Shown here one piece after another: positions 31,923-40,600 of a stretch of DNA of 43,469 bases. How positions within the stretch are numbered: position 1 is the first letter of the stretch; every line of letters starts with the position of its first letter. Below the pieces are notes generated by a model. That model did no database searches. It was not told the DNA's origin and saw only the letters and a list, made by a program, of their open reading frames with translations. The stretch is from Chloracidobacterium sp. UBA3360 (GTDB lineage Bacteria > Acidobacteriota > Blastocatellia > Pyrinomonadales > Pyrinomonadaceae). The stretch is from assembly GCA_002360555.1 (NCBI GenBank), contig DEQS01000093.1:1-43469 (forward strand), read 5' to 3'. The position numbers and the translations under genes were made by a program.

Positions 31923-32416
31923 TGACAGATCAAACCGACATAAATAGTGAAGATCTGCGTATCCGTCCTGTGGATAGTTCGCACATCGCGGATCTGATCA
32001 GGATCGCTGACGAGACTAACCTGAGTGCGTGGACCGCGCAAAATTATCTAGATGAATTTCAAATGCCCGGTTCTATTATGCTTAGGCTAGAGTCTGCATT
32101 GAACGTGACCATCGGGTTTGTCGTCGGACGCATTGTAGAGGGAGGCGTTGTCGAATCTGAGCAGCAAGCGGAGATCTACAACATCGCGATAGATAAGAGT
32201 GAGCAGGGAAAAGGGTTTGGGCAGTTATTATTTGATGCTTTTATCGAGAAGTGCAATGAACAAAATGTCACTAGCGTCTGGCTCGAAGTACGTGAATCAA
32301 ACGAAAAAGCGATCGGTTTTTACAAAAGCAATGGTTTTGAGCACGTACAGAGCCGAAATAATTTCTACGATAACCCGCGCGAAGCGGCACTTTTAATGAA
32401 ACTTGTTCTGAAATAA
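31922..32416 (+). CDS. rimI: Ribosomal-protein-alanine N-acetyltransferase
   Basis: GNAT acetyltransferase of 164 residues. RimI acetylates the N-terminal Ala of ribosomal protein S18. The acetyl-CoA-binding segment is IYNIAIDKSEQGKGFGQLL (Q-x-x-G-x-G/A type) near 83-101, and the ending VWLEVRESNEKAIGFYKSNGFE is characteristic of RimI. The start overlaps the tsaB stop by one base. The context supports the name. The N-terminus is about 15 residues longer than in E. coli. Confidence 0.87.
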   Translation: MTDQTDINSEDLRIRPVDSSHIADLIRIADETNLSAWTAQNYLDEFQMPGSIMLRLESALNVTIGFVVGRIVEGGVVESEQQAEIYNIAIDKSEQGKGFGQLLFDAFIEKCNEQNVTSVWLEVRESNEKAIGFYKSNGFEHVQSRNNFYDNPREAALLMKLVLK

Positions 32417-32424
32417 CAATTCGC

Positions 32425-32453
32425 TTGATAATTTATTTGGATAGGTCTAGAAT
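32425..32453 (+). promoter_or_regulatory. Sigma-70-type promoter for the YdcH-like gene
   Basis: TTGATA (32425-32430), 17-base gap, TAGAAT (32448-32453). Transcription would begin near 32460, about 69 bases before the ATG. Confidence 0.6.
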
Positions 32454-32528
32454 TGGACTTAAGCCTGTTACAAATTTCTTAAATTCGCATCAGGCCCAGA
32501 AAACTTTGATAAGTGAGGAAAAAACGCT

Positions 32529-32759
32529 ATGGACATGTCAATAGCTGATCCGGTGAGAGACGAGTTGCTCAAAAGCAACAACGCCTTTCGCGAACTGGTA
32601 CATCAGCACGAAGACTTTGAGAAAAGGTTGAGCGAACTAGCTCATCTTACCTATCCAAACGACGAGGAGCAGTTAGAAGAAGTTACTCTTAAGAAAAAGA
32701 AACTTGCGATCAAAGACGAAATTTATACCATGATGCAGCAGCACGCCGTTTCGCATTAG
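32529..32759 (+). CDS. YdcH-like (DUF465) small helical protein
   Basis: A 76-residue, strongly charged helical protein. It matches DUF465: FRELVHQHEDFEKRLSELAH, then EEVTLKKKKLAIKDEIYTMM. The family forms a small helical hairpin of unknown role. The first ATG (32529) follows AAGTGAGGAAAAAACG; a second in-frame ATG two codons later could be used instead. It has its own promoter and terminator. Confidence 0.82.
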   Translation: MDMSIADPVRDELLKSNNAFRELVHQHEDFEKRLSELAHLTYPNDEEQLEEVTLKKKKLAIKDEIYTMMQQHAVSH

Positions 32760-32790
32760 AAACAGTTTTGCTGCTCGATTTATTTTAAAC

Positions 32791-32826
32791 AGACGGTGCG
32801 AATCTCTGACTTGCACCGTCTTTATT
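32791..32826. terminator. Terminator between convergent genes
   Basis: AGACGGTGC (32791-32799) pairs with GCACCGTCT (32813-32821), followed on the plus strand by TTATTATTT-like sequence. It serves the YdcH-like gene and possibly the convergent PQQ-propeller gene. Confidence 0.75.
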
Positions 32827-33913
32827 ATTTGGGGCAGGGACTCAAGCTGTGAGCGTAAGCGGCCGTATCGGTAACAGTGAGAATAAGCCCGCCAGTCATA
32901 ACCGGATCTGCCGTCAACGTTTCGTCGGCACCGAGAGCGATCTGTCCCGCGACTTTGCCTTTTACAAGTTCGATCAAAACCACCGAATGATCATCGACCG
33001 CCGATACGATCATATATTTGTCATCGATAACCGCGATGTGCGAGACACGTCCCGACAGACGCCGTTTCCACGCCAGGCTGCCGTTGCTCGTATAAAGTGA
33101 GTAAGCAAAATTATCATGCGAAGTGACAAACAGGTTGCCGTTGGTGGCTAATATCTTTGAGATCGCACCGCCGCTGCGAAATTTCCAGCTGGGTTTTTCA
33201 CTGCCGCCTAGGAACAGCGACACATTACCAAGCCCGTCGCCCACCGTCACATCATTTGTAGAAACGCGTCCGACCGATGTAACGCCGGCTTCGATCTTTC
33301 GCAGCGAGAGAATCTCACCGGTTGCAAGCAATATAGTAAAAGCCTGTTTCGCAGTCGAGCCGACCACGACCGCGTCGCCGCCAAACCTTGGCTCACCGGC
33401 AAAACCCTCAGCGATCTCGCGTTTCCACTTGACCGTGCCGTCCTTGCTATCAAGCGATTGCACAACGCCGTTGCCCGAGACTACGATGATCGCACCTTGA
33501 TACATCTCCAAAAAATGCCGTTCCGCATTGGGCAACTTCACCGTCCAGCTTGTGATGCCCGTTTCCTTACTCACGACGCGAAGCACGCTGCCGGACTTCG
33601 TCGCATCGTCTGAAACGGTCGCTGTCACGAGAAAAAGTCCCGCATCTGTAGGAAGCAGATTTGAGTTGATATCGCCGCCAAACTCCGTCGCCCACATCTT
33701 TTTGCCGTCGAGCGACAATGCCTCGACCGTTGCTCCGGAGCTGCCGATATAGACGTTGCGATCGTCCGCCGCGAGCGTGGAGGCCGTATTATCGCTCAGC
33801 GGATAGGCCCAGCATTTGGCGATATCGACCTCGCCGGCGGGCTTGGTCTGGCCAAACGCCGTCAGGCAGAGCGTCATCAGAACTAATATTTGGGGAAGAA
33901 CCTTGCGGAGCAT
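32825..33913 (-). CDS. Exported PQQ-like beta-propeller protein (BamB-like)
   Basis: A 362-residue protein with a signal peptide (MLRKVLPQILVLMTLCLTAFGQ) and repeated propeller blades of the PQQ/BamB kind: YIGSSGATVEALSLDGKKMW, VVQSLDSKDGTVKWKREI, FVTSHDNFAYSLYTSNGSLAW. Such proteins act as periplasmic scaffolds. This one is not close enough to call BamB. I chose the ATG at 33913 because AAGGAAATGGTA before it places a Shine-Dalgarno 8 bases away; longer readings start inside or before that site. Single gene. Confidence 0.82.
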   Translation of the reverse strand: MLRKVLPQILVLMTLCLTAFGQTKPAGEVDIAKCWAYPLSDNTASTLAADDRNVYIGSSGATVEALSLDGKKMWATEFGGDINSNLLPTDAGLFLVTATVSDDATKSGSVLRVVSKETGITSWTVKLPNAERHFLEMYQGAIIVVSGNGVVQSLDSKDGTVKWKREIAEGFAGEPRFGGDAVVVGSTAKQAFTILLATGEILSLRKIEAGVTSVGRVSTNDVTVGDGLGNVSLFLGGSEKPSWKFRSGGAISKILATNGNLFVTSHDNFAYSLYTSNGSLAWKRRLSGRVSHIAVIDDKYMIVSAVDDHSVVLIELVKGKVAGQIALGADETLTADPVMTGGLILTVTDTAAYAHSLSPCPK

Positions 33914-34013
33914 TACCATTTCCTTGCCGTCGACGTAGCGAAACAAGGATTTTATCACACGCCCCTTGTCGTGTTATATTGATGCCTATACCAAAGTCAG
34001 AGTTTGACCAAAA

Positions 34014-34093
34014 CTTACTTGGCGTTTACTTTGCGTACTTTGCGAACTCCGCGTGAATCATCTCACGCAAAGCCGCAAAGATCGCGAAGTAAG
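34014..34093. repeat. Second CGCAAAG-type inverted-repeat element
   Basis: The outer arms are CTTACTT (34014-34020) and AAGTAAG (34087-34093). Inside, the left half has CTTTGCGTACTTTGCG and ends CCGCGTGA. The right half starts TCACGCAAAGCCGCAAAG. The two halves fold on each other around ATCATC. The unit CGCAAAG is shared with the element at 17743-17839. It lies in the 183-bp gap between the PQQ-propeller gene and ssb, just before the ssb promoter area. Confidence 0.65.
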
Positions 34094-34141
34094 AATAGAA
34101 GGTATATAAATAGATAAAACTTACACTAAAGAGGAAACAAT

Positions 34142-34636
34142 ATGTCATTTAACAAGATCATTCTGGTAGGCAATCTCGGCAAAGACCCTGAGCTCCGCTA
34201 CACGCCGCAAGGCGACGCGGTTTGCAGTTTTTCGATGGCCACCAACGAGAGGAAAAAGGATAAATCCGGCGAATTTCAAGACGTCACGACCTGGTTCAAG
34301 GTCACCCTGTGGCGGCGTCAGGCGGAGAACGCTTCGAAATATCTGTCCAAAGGCAGCTCCGTATACATTGAGGGCCGCCTGCAGATGGAAGAGTGGACCG
34401 ACCGCGACGGCAAAGAGCGATTTACGCTCGGCGTACAGGCGACCGATATGCAGTTCATCGGCTCACGCGGCGATAACGCCGGAGGCGGAGGCGGCGAATA
34501 CAGCGGCGGCGGTCACGACGACCAAGACACACACTCCGGCCCACCCGTCGAACGCTCATCAGGAGCCTCGTCCGGCAGCGCAAGCTCCGCCCCGGTAGCA
34601 GCCCCCGCAGCCGCCGACGACGATATTCCTTTCTAG
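34142..34636 (+). CDS. ssb: Single-stranded DNA-binding protein
   Basis: Protects single-stranded DNA and recruits repair/replication partners. The 164-residue protein has an N-terminal OB fold (MSFNKIILVGNLGKDPELRY, WFKVTLWRRQAENA, KGSSVYIEGRL). A Gly/Ser/Ala-rich linker leads to the canonical acidic tip DDDIPF that binds partner proteins. AAGAGGAAAC is the ribosome-binding site. A terminator element begins right after the stop. Confidence 0.96.
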   Translation: MSFNKIILVGNLGKDPELRYTPQGDAVCSFSMATNERKKDKSGEFQDVTTWFKVTLWRRQAENASKYLSKGSSVYIEGRLQMEEWTDRDGKERFTLGVQATDMQFIGSRGDNAGGGGGEYSGGGHDDQDTHSGPPVERSSGASSGSASSAPVAAPAAADDDIPF

Positions 34637-34638
34637 AA

Positions 34639-34707
34639 AGTGAATAGGGAATAGTGAACAGCGAATAGTAAAAGGCCGCGAGCGTAATGTTCGCGGCCTT
34701 TTGTTTT
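34639..34707 (+). terminator. Heptamer array plus terminator hairpin after ssb (copy 1)
   Basis: After the ssb stop come degenerate 7-base units (GTGAATA, GGGAATA, GTGAACA, GCGAATA; 34640-34667). The hairpin follows: AAAAGGCCGCGA (34670-34681), a 9-base loop, TCGCGGCCTTTT (34691-34702) and GTTTT. The same composite, in opposite orientation, follows the gene that ends at 35383. Confidence 0.8.
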
Positions 34708-34709
34708 AT

Positions 34710-35264
34710 CTATCTTGCAGATGTAATTAGTTGCCAATTCTGGCCAAAGTCGGTGGTCGTGTATATCTCCTGCTTTTCACCGTCCTTGTTGTGGTAAGAC
34801 TGGGCATAAATACTTCCCGTTCCATTCTCATTTACGATCACCCGAGGAACCCTTTCGAAGCGTCTTGCGATCTTATCGCTGCCATCCTTTTTCATGGTCT
34901 CGTACACGTCGATGATCTTCCATGTTTTTCCTGAATCGACGGTTATCCCGAATTTCGTCGCGTTATAAAAGTAGCCGACGGTCGGAGTTACAGTATTTAT
35001 ATCTATTTCTGACAAAGACCATGGATCATCCTGACTCCATCGATAGGCTTGAGTCCATAGCTCACCATTAGTTGATGATTCGATCAAATAACGTGATGAA
35101 GGCATGAATCCCGGAGATGACTCTAACTTCGAGAGACGAATGCGGAAATCTCCGTTTGCAACAGCAGTTTGCTCTTGAGGATGATCCCTGATATATCGCA
35201 CGAATTCACCGCAGCCCTGAAGAAAGATCGCTAAAAGAATTAGAAATGGGATTAGGCGCTTCAT
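34710..35264 (-). CDS. Lipoprotein with BNR/Asp-box-type repeats
   Basis: A 184-residue predicted lipoprotein: signal MKRLIPFLILLAIFLQGC with lipobox LQGC (Cys18). Two Asp-box motifs are visible: TVDSGKTWKI near 107 and TTDFGQNWQL near 172. Asp boxes mark beta-propeller blades in sialidase-like and photosystem-assembly-type proteins. At this length only part of a propeller, or a few blades, could form. The catalytic function is not recognised. The gene is flanked on both sides by the inverted heptamer/hairpin elements. Confidence 0.72.
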   Translation of the reverse strand: MKRLIPFLILLAIFLQGCGEFVRYIRDHPQEQTAVANGDFRIRLSKLESSPGFMPSSRYLIESSTNGELWTQAYRWSQDDPWSLSEIDINTVTPTVGYFYNATKFGITVDSGKTWKIIDVYETMKKDGSDKIARRFERVPRVIVNENGTGSIYAQSYHNKDGEKQEIYTTTDFGQNWQLITSAR

Positions 35265-35316
35265 AAAGGCATTCTAGCAGAAGTCTCGTACAACGTATTT
35301 CATTTCTTCTTTATGC

Positions 35317-35380
35317 AAAAGGCCTCGAGCGTGACGTTCGCGGCCTTTTCTTTTCACTGTTCACTGTTCACTGTTCACTC
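35317..35380 (-). terminator. Heptamer array plus hairpin after the 226-residue gene (copy 2)
   Basis: Read on the minus strand from the stop at 35383: GTGAACA repeated three times (plus-strand TTCACTG units, 35354-35379). The hairpin AAAAGGCC (35342-35349 complement), a 17-base centre and GGCCTTTT (35317-35324 complement) follow. It is an inverted, diverged copy of the element at 34639-34707, and each copy follows directly on a stop codon. Confidence 0.7.
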
Positions 35381-35382
35381 CG

Positions 35383-36063
35383 CTAAGGCGTTGGTGGATC
35401 GCCGTCGTCGTCGTCGTCTTTCTTAGTCGTCGGGGCTTTTTCGACGTGGGCGGCGGTTTGCCAGGCGGCGCGGGCTCCGGGGTTGTTTAGGGTGGTGTTG
35501 ATGACGTGGTGGCGGAGGGCGCCTTTGAACGCGTTCATTTCTTTTACGAGTGCGTACATCTCGGCGTTTTTGGCGACGGACTGGCCTTTGGCGGAGGACT
35601 GTAGGCCAAAGGTCGCTTCGAAAGCGTCGCAGGCGGCGGTGACCGTGGCGACCCAACCGGCCGGAGCGTCGTACGAGACGAGCAGAGCTTCGTCGGTCGC
35701 ACCGCCGAGGGCAAAGCTGCGTCCGGCGGCGAGCAGTTCCTGATCGGTCATCGACACGTTAAAGCGATAGCGTTCGCGTGTGCCGGGAATATCAAATTCG
35801 GCGGCCCGGGCGGCTGTGCGGACGGGTGTAAGAGCGGCGATGAGGTCGTCATGCTCAGAGCCTTTGACATCGGTCGCGCTAAAACCTTCGCTCGAAGCGG
35901 CCTCTTGCTCACCGGCGGTGTTTTCGAGCTCATTGACCTTTGCGGTCATGCCGTTAGCTTTTGCTTTAAAGATGCTGCCGCCCGGGATGAGAGCGGCGTA
36001 GTCGATAAACCATTGACGGCAACGCTGTCCGGATTCAAGATTGCGGCGAATATAATCATTCAT
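35383..36063 (-). CDS. Hypothetical protein with acidic tail
   Basis: 226 residues with no signal peptide or membrane segment. It has a helical N-terminal part rich in Ala and Glu, a middle containing RERYRFNVSMTDQELLAAG, and a C-terminal tail KKDDDDDGDPPTP. I do not recognise the family. ATG at 36063 is supported by TAGGAGGT eleven bases upstream. The 21-bp repeat array lies in the 370-bp region just upstream, and an open frame through that array ends in an ATGA overlap with this start. Confidence 0.65.
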   Translation of the reverse strand: MNDYIRRNLESGQRCRQWFIDYAALIPGGSIFKAKANGMTAKVNELENTAGEQEAASSEGFSATDVKGSEHDDLIAALTPVRTAARAAEFDIPGTRERYRFNVSMTDQELLAAGRSFALGGATDEALLVSYDAPAGWVATVTAACDAFEATFGLQSSAKGQSVAKNAEMYALVKEMNAFKGALRHHVINTTLNNPGARAAWQTAAHVEKAPTTKKDDDDDGDPPTP

Positions 36064-36148
36064 AGAGACGGGAAACCTCCTAAAATTTTTAAATTACCGT
36101 GAAATTTCTGCGGTTTTTCGATAATACTGAAATCTATTTTCAAGTCAA

Positions 36149-36359
36149 GCGGCTCTGATGCCGTTGAGAGGTGCTCTGATGTGGTTGCGCAGTGCTCTGA
36201 TGAACTTGCGCTTCGCTCTGACGCATTTCGCGCGTGCTCGGATGCAGTTGCGCCGAACTCTTTTGTACTTGCGCCAAGCTCTGACGTACTTGCGCCAAAC
36301 TCTTTTGCGTTTGCGCCGTGCTCTGATGCGTTTGCGCGGTACTCTGATGCATTTGCGCT
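36149..36359. repeat. 21-bp tandem repeat array, about 10 copies
   Basis: Ten degenerate 21-base units with cores GCTCTGATG (or ACTCTTTTG variants) and TTGCGC on the plus strand. The unit length is a multiple of three, so several frames stay open across it. The minus frame 36389-36060 reads as seven-residue repeats (ANASEHG, ANAKEFG, ASTSELG, ASTKEFG). The plus frame 36158-36361 reads LRxALMx-type repeats. There are no unique spacers, so this is not CRISPR. The array occupies most of the gap 36064-36431 between two leftward genes; I see no other gene there. Confidence 0.9.
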
Positions 36360-36431
36360 AGGATTTATGCAATGTTGGTTTGGTATCAAGTGGGTAGGGA
36401 AACGGTGTCGTGAATTCGTTGGTGTCGGTAT

Positions 36432-36776
36432 TTATTTCCAATTCCGATTCCAGACGTTTTCTGTTTCTGGATCGAGCAACGTCATTCTGAAATCGTCGTT
36501 GTTCATTATCTTCGTTACGACAGTCATGTAATCTCGGTACGGATTATCTTTCCTGTGTTGAAACCTCAACACACCAAACGCCGTCTTTTCGTCGTTTCGA
36601 AAATATAATTCGTACGGCCTCTCTTCATACGGAGTTTCGACGCCGTGGATGTCCCGATGAACAAAGTGCCATCGCCGACCTTTACGGTCCAGCCTCTTTT
36701 CTTTGTCGTACGTCCACATTTCACACATTTTCATTCGGTCCGATTCGATGAAGGCTTTTATGGTTTCTAAACCCAT
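36432..36776 (-). CDS. Hypothetical protein downstream of accA
   Basis: A 114-residue charged, soluble protein that I do not recognise. It is rich in Trp, Tyr and Arg (WTYDKEKRLDRKGRRWHFVH, then RPYELYFRNDEKTAFGVLRF) and ends in NVWNRNWK. The ATG at 36776 lies inside the last codons of accA (10-bp overlap), which suggests translational coupling. The composition and coupling argue for a real gene rather than a chance frame. Confidence 0.6.
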   Translation of the reverse strand: MGLETIKAFIESDRMKMCEMWTYDKEKRLDRKGRRWHFVHRDIHGVETPYEERPYELYFRNDEKTAFGVLRFQHRKDNPYRDYMTVVTKIMNNDDFRMTLLDPETENVWNRNWK

Positions 36777-37591
36777 TCACCCATCTTGCGGAACTTATTG
36801 TAACGTTCATCGAGCAGCGTTTTTGTGTCGAGGGACGAGAGGGTTTTTAGTTCGCGGAGGAGGCTCTTTTTTAGGCTGGCGAGGATGTGGTCGTAGGTTT
36901 TTTGCGATTTTTTGTCGCTGTCGGACGGGACGGTCCAGGGTGAGGGTTCGGGGACGATCTCGTCGATGATGTCAAACTTTTTGAGATTATCAGCGGTCAG
37001 TTTGAGGCCTTCGGCGGCGTCGGGGGCACGGCCGGCGTCTTTCCACAGGATGGCGGCACAGCCCTCAGGCGTGATGACGCTATAGACAGCGTTTTCCATC
37101 ATCAGCACGCGGTCGCCGATACCGATCGCAAGCGCCCCGCCGCTGCCGCCTTCGCCAAGCACGACGACGACGATCGGCACTTTGAGCCCCGCCATCTCAC
37201 GCAGGTTAAACGCGATCGCCTCAGCCTGGCCGCGTTCTTCGGCGTCGATTCCCGGATACGCTCCCGGCGTGTCGATGATCGTGATGATCGGGCGGCCAAA
37301 CTTTTCGGCCATGTTCATCATCCGCAGGGCCTTGCGATAGCCTTCGGGTTTAGACATCGCAAAGTTGCGGTGACGGCGTTCGTTGATGTCGCGGCCCTTT
37401 TGCTGGCCGATAACGCAGACCTCGGTCCCGTCAAGCCGCGCAAACCCCGTGATCATCGCCGGATCATCCGCAAACCGCCGGTCGCCATGGATCTCAACGA
37501 AATCAGTAAACAAGGTCTGGAACAGATCCATAGCATACGGCCGATCCGGATGCCTCGCCGTCTGTACGCGTTCAAATGCAGTAGTCGCCAT
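36767..37591 (-). CDS. accA: Acetyl-CoA carboxylase carboxyltransferase subunit alpha
   Basis: With AccD, transfers carboxyl from biotin to acetyl-CoA, the first step of fatty-acid synthesis. Recognised by LARHP-like QTARHPDRPYAMDLF near 11-25, IGQQKGRD, FAMSKPEGYRKALRMM, FIDTPGAYPG-like IIDTPGAYPGIDAEERGQAEAI, and LGEGGSGGALAIGIGD followed by YSVITPEGCAAILWK. At 274 residues it is about 45 shorter than E. coli AccA; the missing part is the N-terminal helical extension. The dnaE stop lies only 18 bp upstream, leaving no room for a longer version, so the short form is real. Confidence 0.93.
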   Translation of the reverse strand: MATTAFERVQTARHPDRPYAMDLFQTLFTDFVEIHGDRRFADDPAMITGFARLDGTEVCVIGQQKGRDINERRHRNFAMSKPEGYRKALRMMNMAEKFGRPIITIIDTPGAYPGIDAEERGQAEAIAFNLREMAGLKVPIVVVVLGEGGSGGALAIGIGDRVLMMENAVYSVITPEGCAAILWKDAGRAPDAAEGLKLTADNLKKFDIIDEIVPEPSPWTVPSDSDKKSQKTYDHILASLKKSLLRELKTLSSLDTKTLLDERYNKFRKMGEWV

Positions 37592-37609
37592 AAACTTAAT
37601 ATTAACCTA

Positions 37610-40600
37610 TTAGTGCACCCACTCAACAGCACAGCCCTGCGCCTCGAGTTCACGCTGTAAGCTGCGGCTTGCGCTTACGCGGAGGCCCTCGGCGTATAGT
37701 TTGACGCGGGTTTCGTCAGCGGACATCGTCAAAGAGACCGGGCAGCGGCCTTGTTCGCGTTCGAGTAGGCGGTAAAGCTCTTCGAAATACGCCTCGGTTG
37801 CCACGCCGTCGGGGATCGTGATGTTTAGCTCGCGGGCCCGCGAAGCCTCGGCTTCGTCGAGCGATTGCAGGCTGCTGATCTTGAGCGTCGGCTCCTGACC
37901 CTCGGCCGCCTCAATATTGCCCTCCGCGATAAACATCGCGTCGTCAGCCACTAACGACCCAAGTTTATTAAAATTCTCTCCAAGCAGAACGCCTTTTAAT
38001 CCGCCCGAGCGATCTTCGAACCGAAACTGAGCAAAGCGGTTGCCGCGCTTGCTCGTGCGAACCTGCAGTCCCGTGATCATACCCGCGAGCCTGATCATAT
38101 CGCCGGATTTTAGATCGTCATGCTCGGCAACATTTTTGAGCTTCATGCCCGCGAGCAGCTTTTTATAACCGTCGAGTGGGTGCGACGAGAGGTAAAATCC
38201 GACCGCCGCTTTTTCACGCCTAGCAAGCTCCGTCTGCGACCACGCCTCAGCGTCCGGCAGCATTTGCGAAGCGGAGTCCTCTTCGCTTGCACCCCACAAA
38301 TCGCTCTGACCGCGAAGCTTGTCCTCAGACATCCGCTGCCCCTGCGCGAGAGCCGATTCGATCGCCCCGTGCAGCCGCGCACGCCACGATCCGGTATCGC
38401 TGTCCTCCGGCATCATCGAATCAAAAGCACCCGCCGCGATCAGGCTTTCAAGCCCGCGGCGATTGACCATCCCCGAACCCAGTCGGGCGCAGAAATCAAA
38501 GATCGATGAAAACTTACTTTCTTTGCGAGCCGCGACGATCGCCTGGACACTAGACGTGCCCATCCCCTTGATCGCGGTCAGGCCATAGCGGACCGTGTCA
38601 TCGACCGGCGTAAAATCTTCGCCGCTCTCATTCACATCGGGCGGCAGCAGGGAAAGCCCCATCGATTTTAGCTCGGTCGTATATTTATAGACCTTCGCCG
38701 CATCCTGGGCTTCGTGCGAGAGAACCGACGCGTAAAAATAAGCAGGGAAGTGTGCTTTTAAGTAAGCCGTCTGAAACGCGAGCACCGCGTAAGCCATAGA
38801 GTGGCTGCGGTTAAACCCGTAATCAGCAAATTTCGCCATCAGGTCAAATATCTCTTTCGCCGTCTTTTTCGGGATCTTATTGGCGATCGCACCGTCAACA
38901 AACGTCTGTTCGTGAACGGCCATTTCTTCGATCTTTTTCTTACCCATCGCCCGCCGCATCAGATCGGCTTGCCCGAGACTGTAGCCCGCCAGTTTTTGCG
39001 CGAGCTGCATGATTTGCTCTTGATAGACGAGCACGCCGAATGTGTTGCCGAGGATCTCTTCCATTTCGGGCAGCAGATATTCGGTAGGCTTAAGCCCGCG
39101 ATGACGGTCAATAAAATCGTCGATCATCCCGCCGTCAAGCGGCCCGGGACGGTATAGGGCGTTTAAGGCGGATAGATCTTCGAGCTCTTTTGGACGCAGA
39201 CGGCGGCACATGTCGGCCATGCCGGACGATTCAAACTGAAATATCGCCTCCGTTCGCCCCTCGCCAAAAAGCTGCATCGTCTTTTCGTCGTTATTCGGGA
39301 TCTTGGTCCAGTCGATCTCGACACCGATCTTTTCCTTCATCGACGCAAGACAATCGGCAATGACCGTGAGCGTCGTCAGCCCGAGGAAATCCATCTTGAG
39401 CATCCCGACTTTTTCGAGGTCGCCCATTGGATATTGGCTCGTGAATTCGTCTTTGTCGTTGGTCTTAACCGGAACAAGTTCGTGCAGCGGACGCGGGCTG
39501 ATAACGACGCCAGCGGCGTGTACCGATGTATGACGCGAACACCCTTCCAGCTTGAGAGCGAGATCAACAAGTTCTTTGACCTGCTTTTCGCTGTCGTACG
39601 CCTTTTTCATCTCAGGCACAGTTTCGAGAGCCTGAGAGATACTCACATTGCGGCCTCGGATTGGCGGCGGTATCATCTTCGCGACCTTTTCGACCGCTCC
39701 GAATTCCATTCCCAGAGCACGCCCAACGTCTTTAATGGCGGCTCGCGAAGCCATCGTTCCAAACGTGATGATCTGACAGACCGATTCCTGTCCGTAAAAC
39801 TCGGTCACGTGATTGATGACCTGTGCACGTCCTCGAATACAGAAATCAATGTCGATGTCGGGCATCGAGATGCGTTCGGGGTTAAGAAAACGCTCAAACA
39901 GCAGATCGTATTGCAGCGGATCGACATCCGTTATCCGCATACAATACGCCGCCAGCGAACCCGCAGCCGAACCTCGTCCCGGACCGACCGGGATGCCTTG
40001 TTCGCGGGCGTATTTGATAAATTCCCACACGATCAAAAAATAGCCTGGAAAGCCCATTTTATTGATCGTAGCGATCTCGATGTCGAGCCGTTTGCGATAA
40101 TCTTCGAGCGGATATTTGAGCGTGCCGTTGGCGATTCGCGGCTCCCACTCTTCTTTGAGCCGCTCCTCAAACCCCTCTCGCAGGATCTGATCGAAATACT
40201 GCTCCTCGGTCAGCCCCTTGATCGGAATCGGAAAACTCGGCAATTGCCGCTCGTCGTCGCCCTGCGGGATGACTAGATCGCACATCTCGGCGATATTGAG
40301 CGTGTTAGTCAGCGAATCCGGCAGCTCGTCGCCAAAAACATCCCACATCTCCTCAGCCGAGCGAAGATAATTTATCCCCTCGTTACGCACCGTTTCCGAG
40401 ATCGTACGCCCTTCGCCAATGCAAATAAGCATCTGCTGAGCCCGAGCGTCATCAGGATTAAGATAATGAACATCATTGGTCGCGACCAGCGGTATTCCGC
40501 TTGTTTTTGACAGCTCGGACGTGTCTTTTATTAACTGTTTTCCTTTCTCGGTCAGGCTGTCGCTGATCTCAAGGAAAAAATTACCTTTCCCAAGCACGTC

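Noticed and set aside
34639..35380. Insertion sequence carrying the lipoprotein gene
   Set aside because: The flanking inverted elements are suggestive, but there is no transposase and I see no target-site duplication; kept only as a repeat observation.
36149..36359. Possible CRISPR array
   Set aside because: The 21-bp units are contiguous and degenerate with no unique spacers and no cas genes nearby.
39434..40276. Long plus-strand open frame (280 codons) inside dnaE
   Set aside because: Shadow of dnaE codon bias; the opposite strand carries strongly conserved polymerase motifs over the same stretch.
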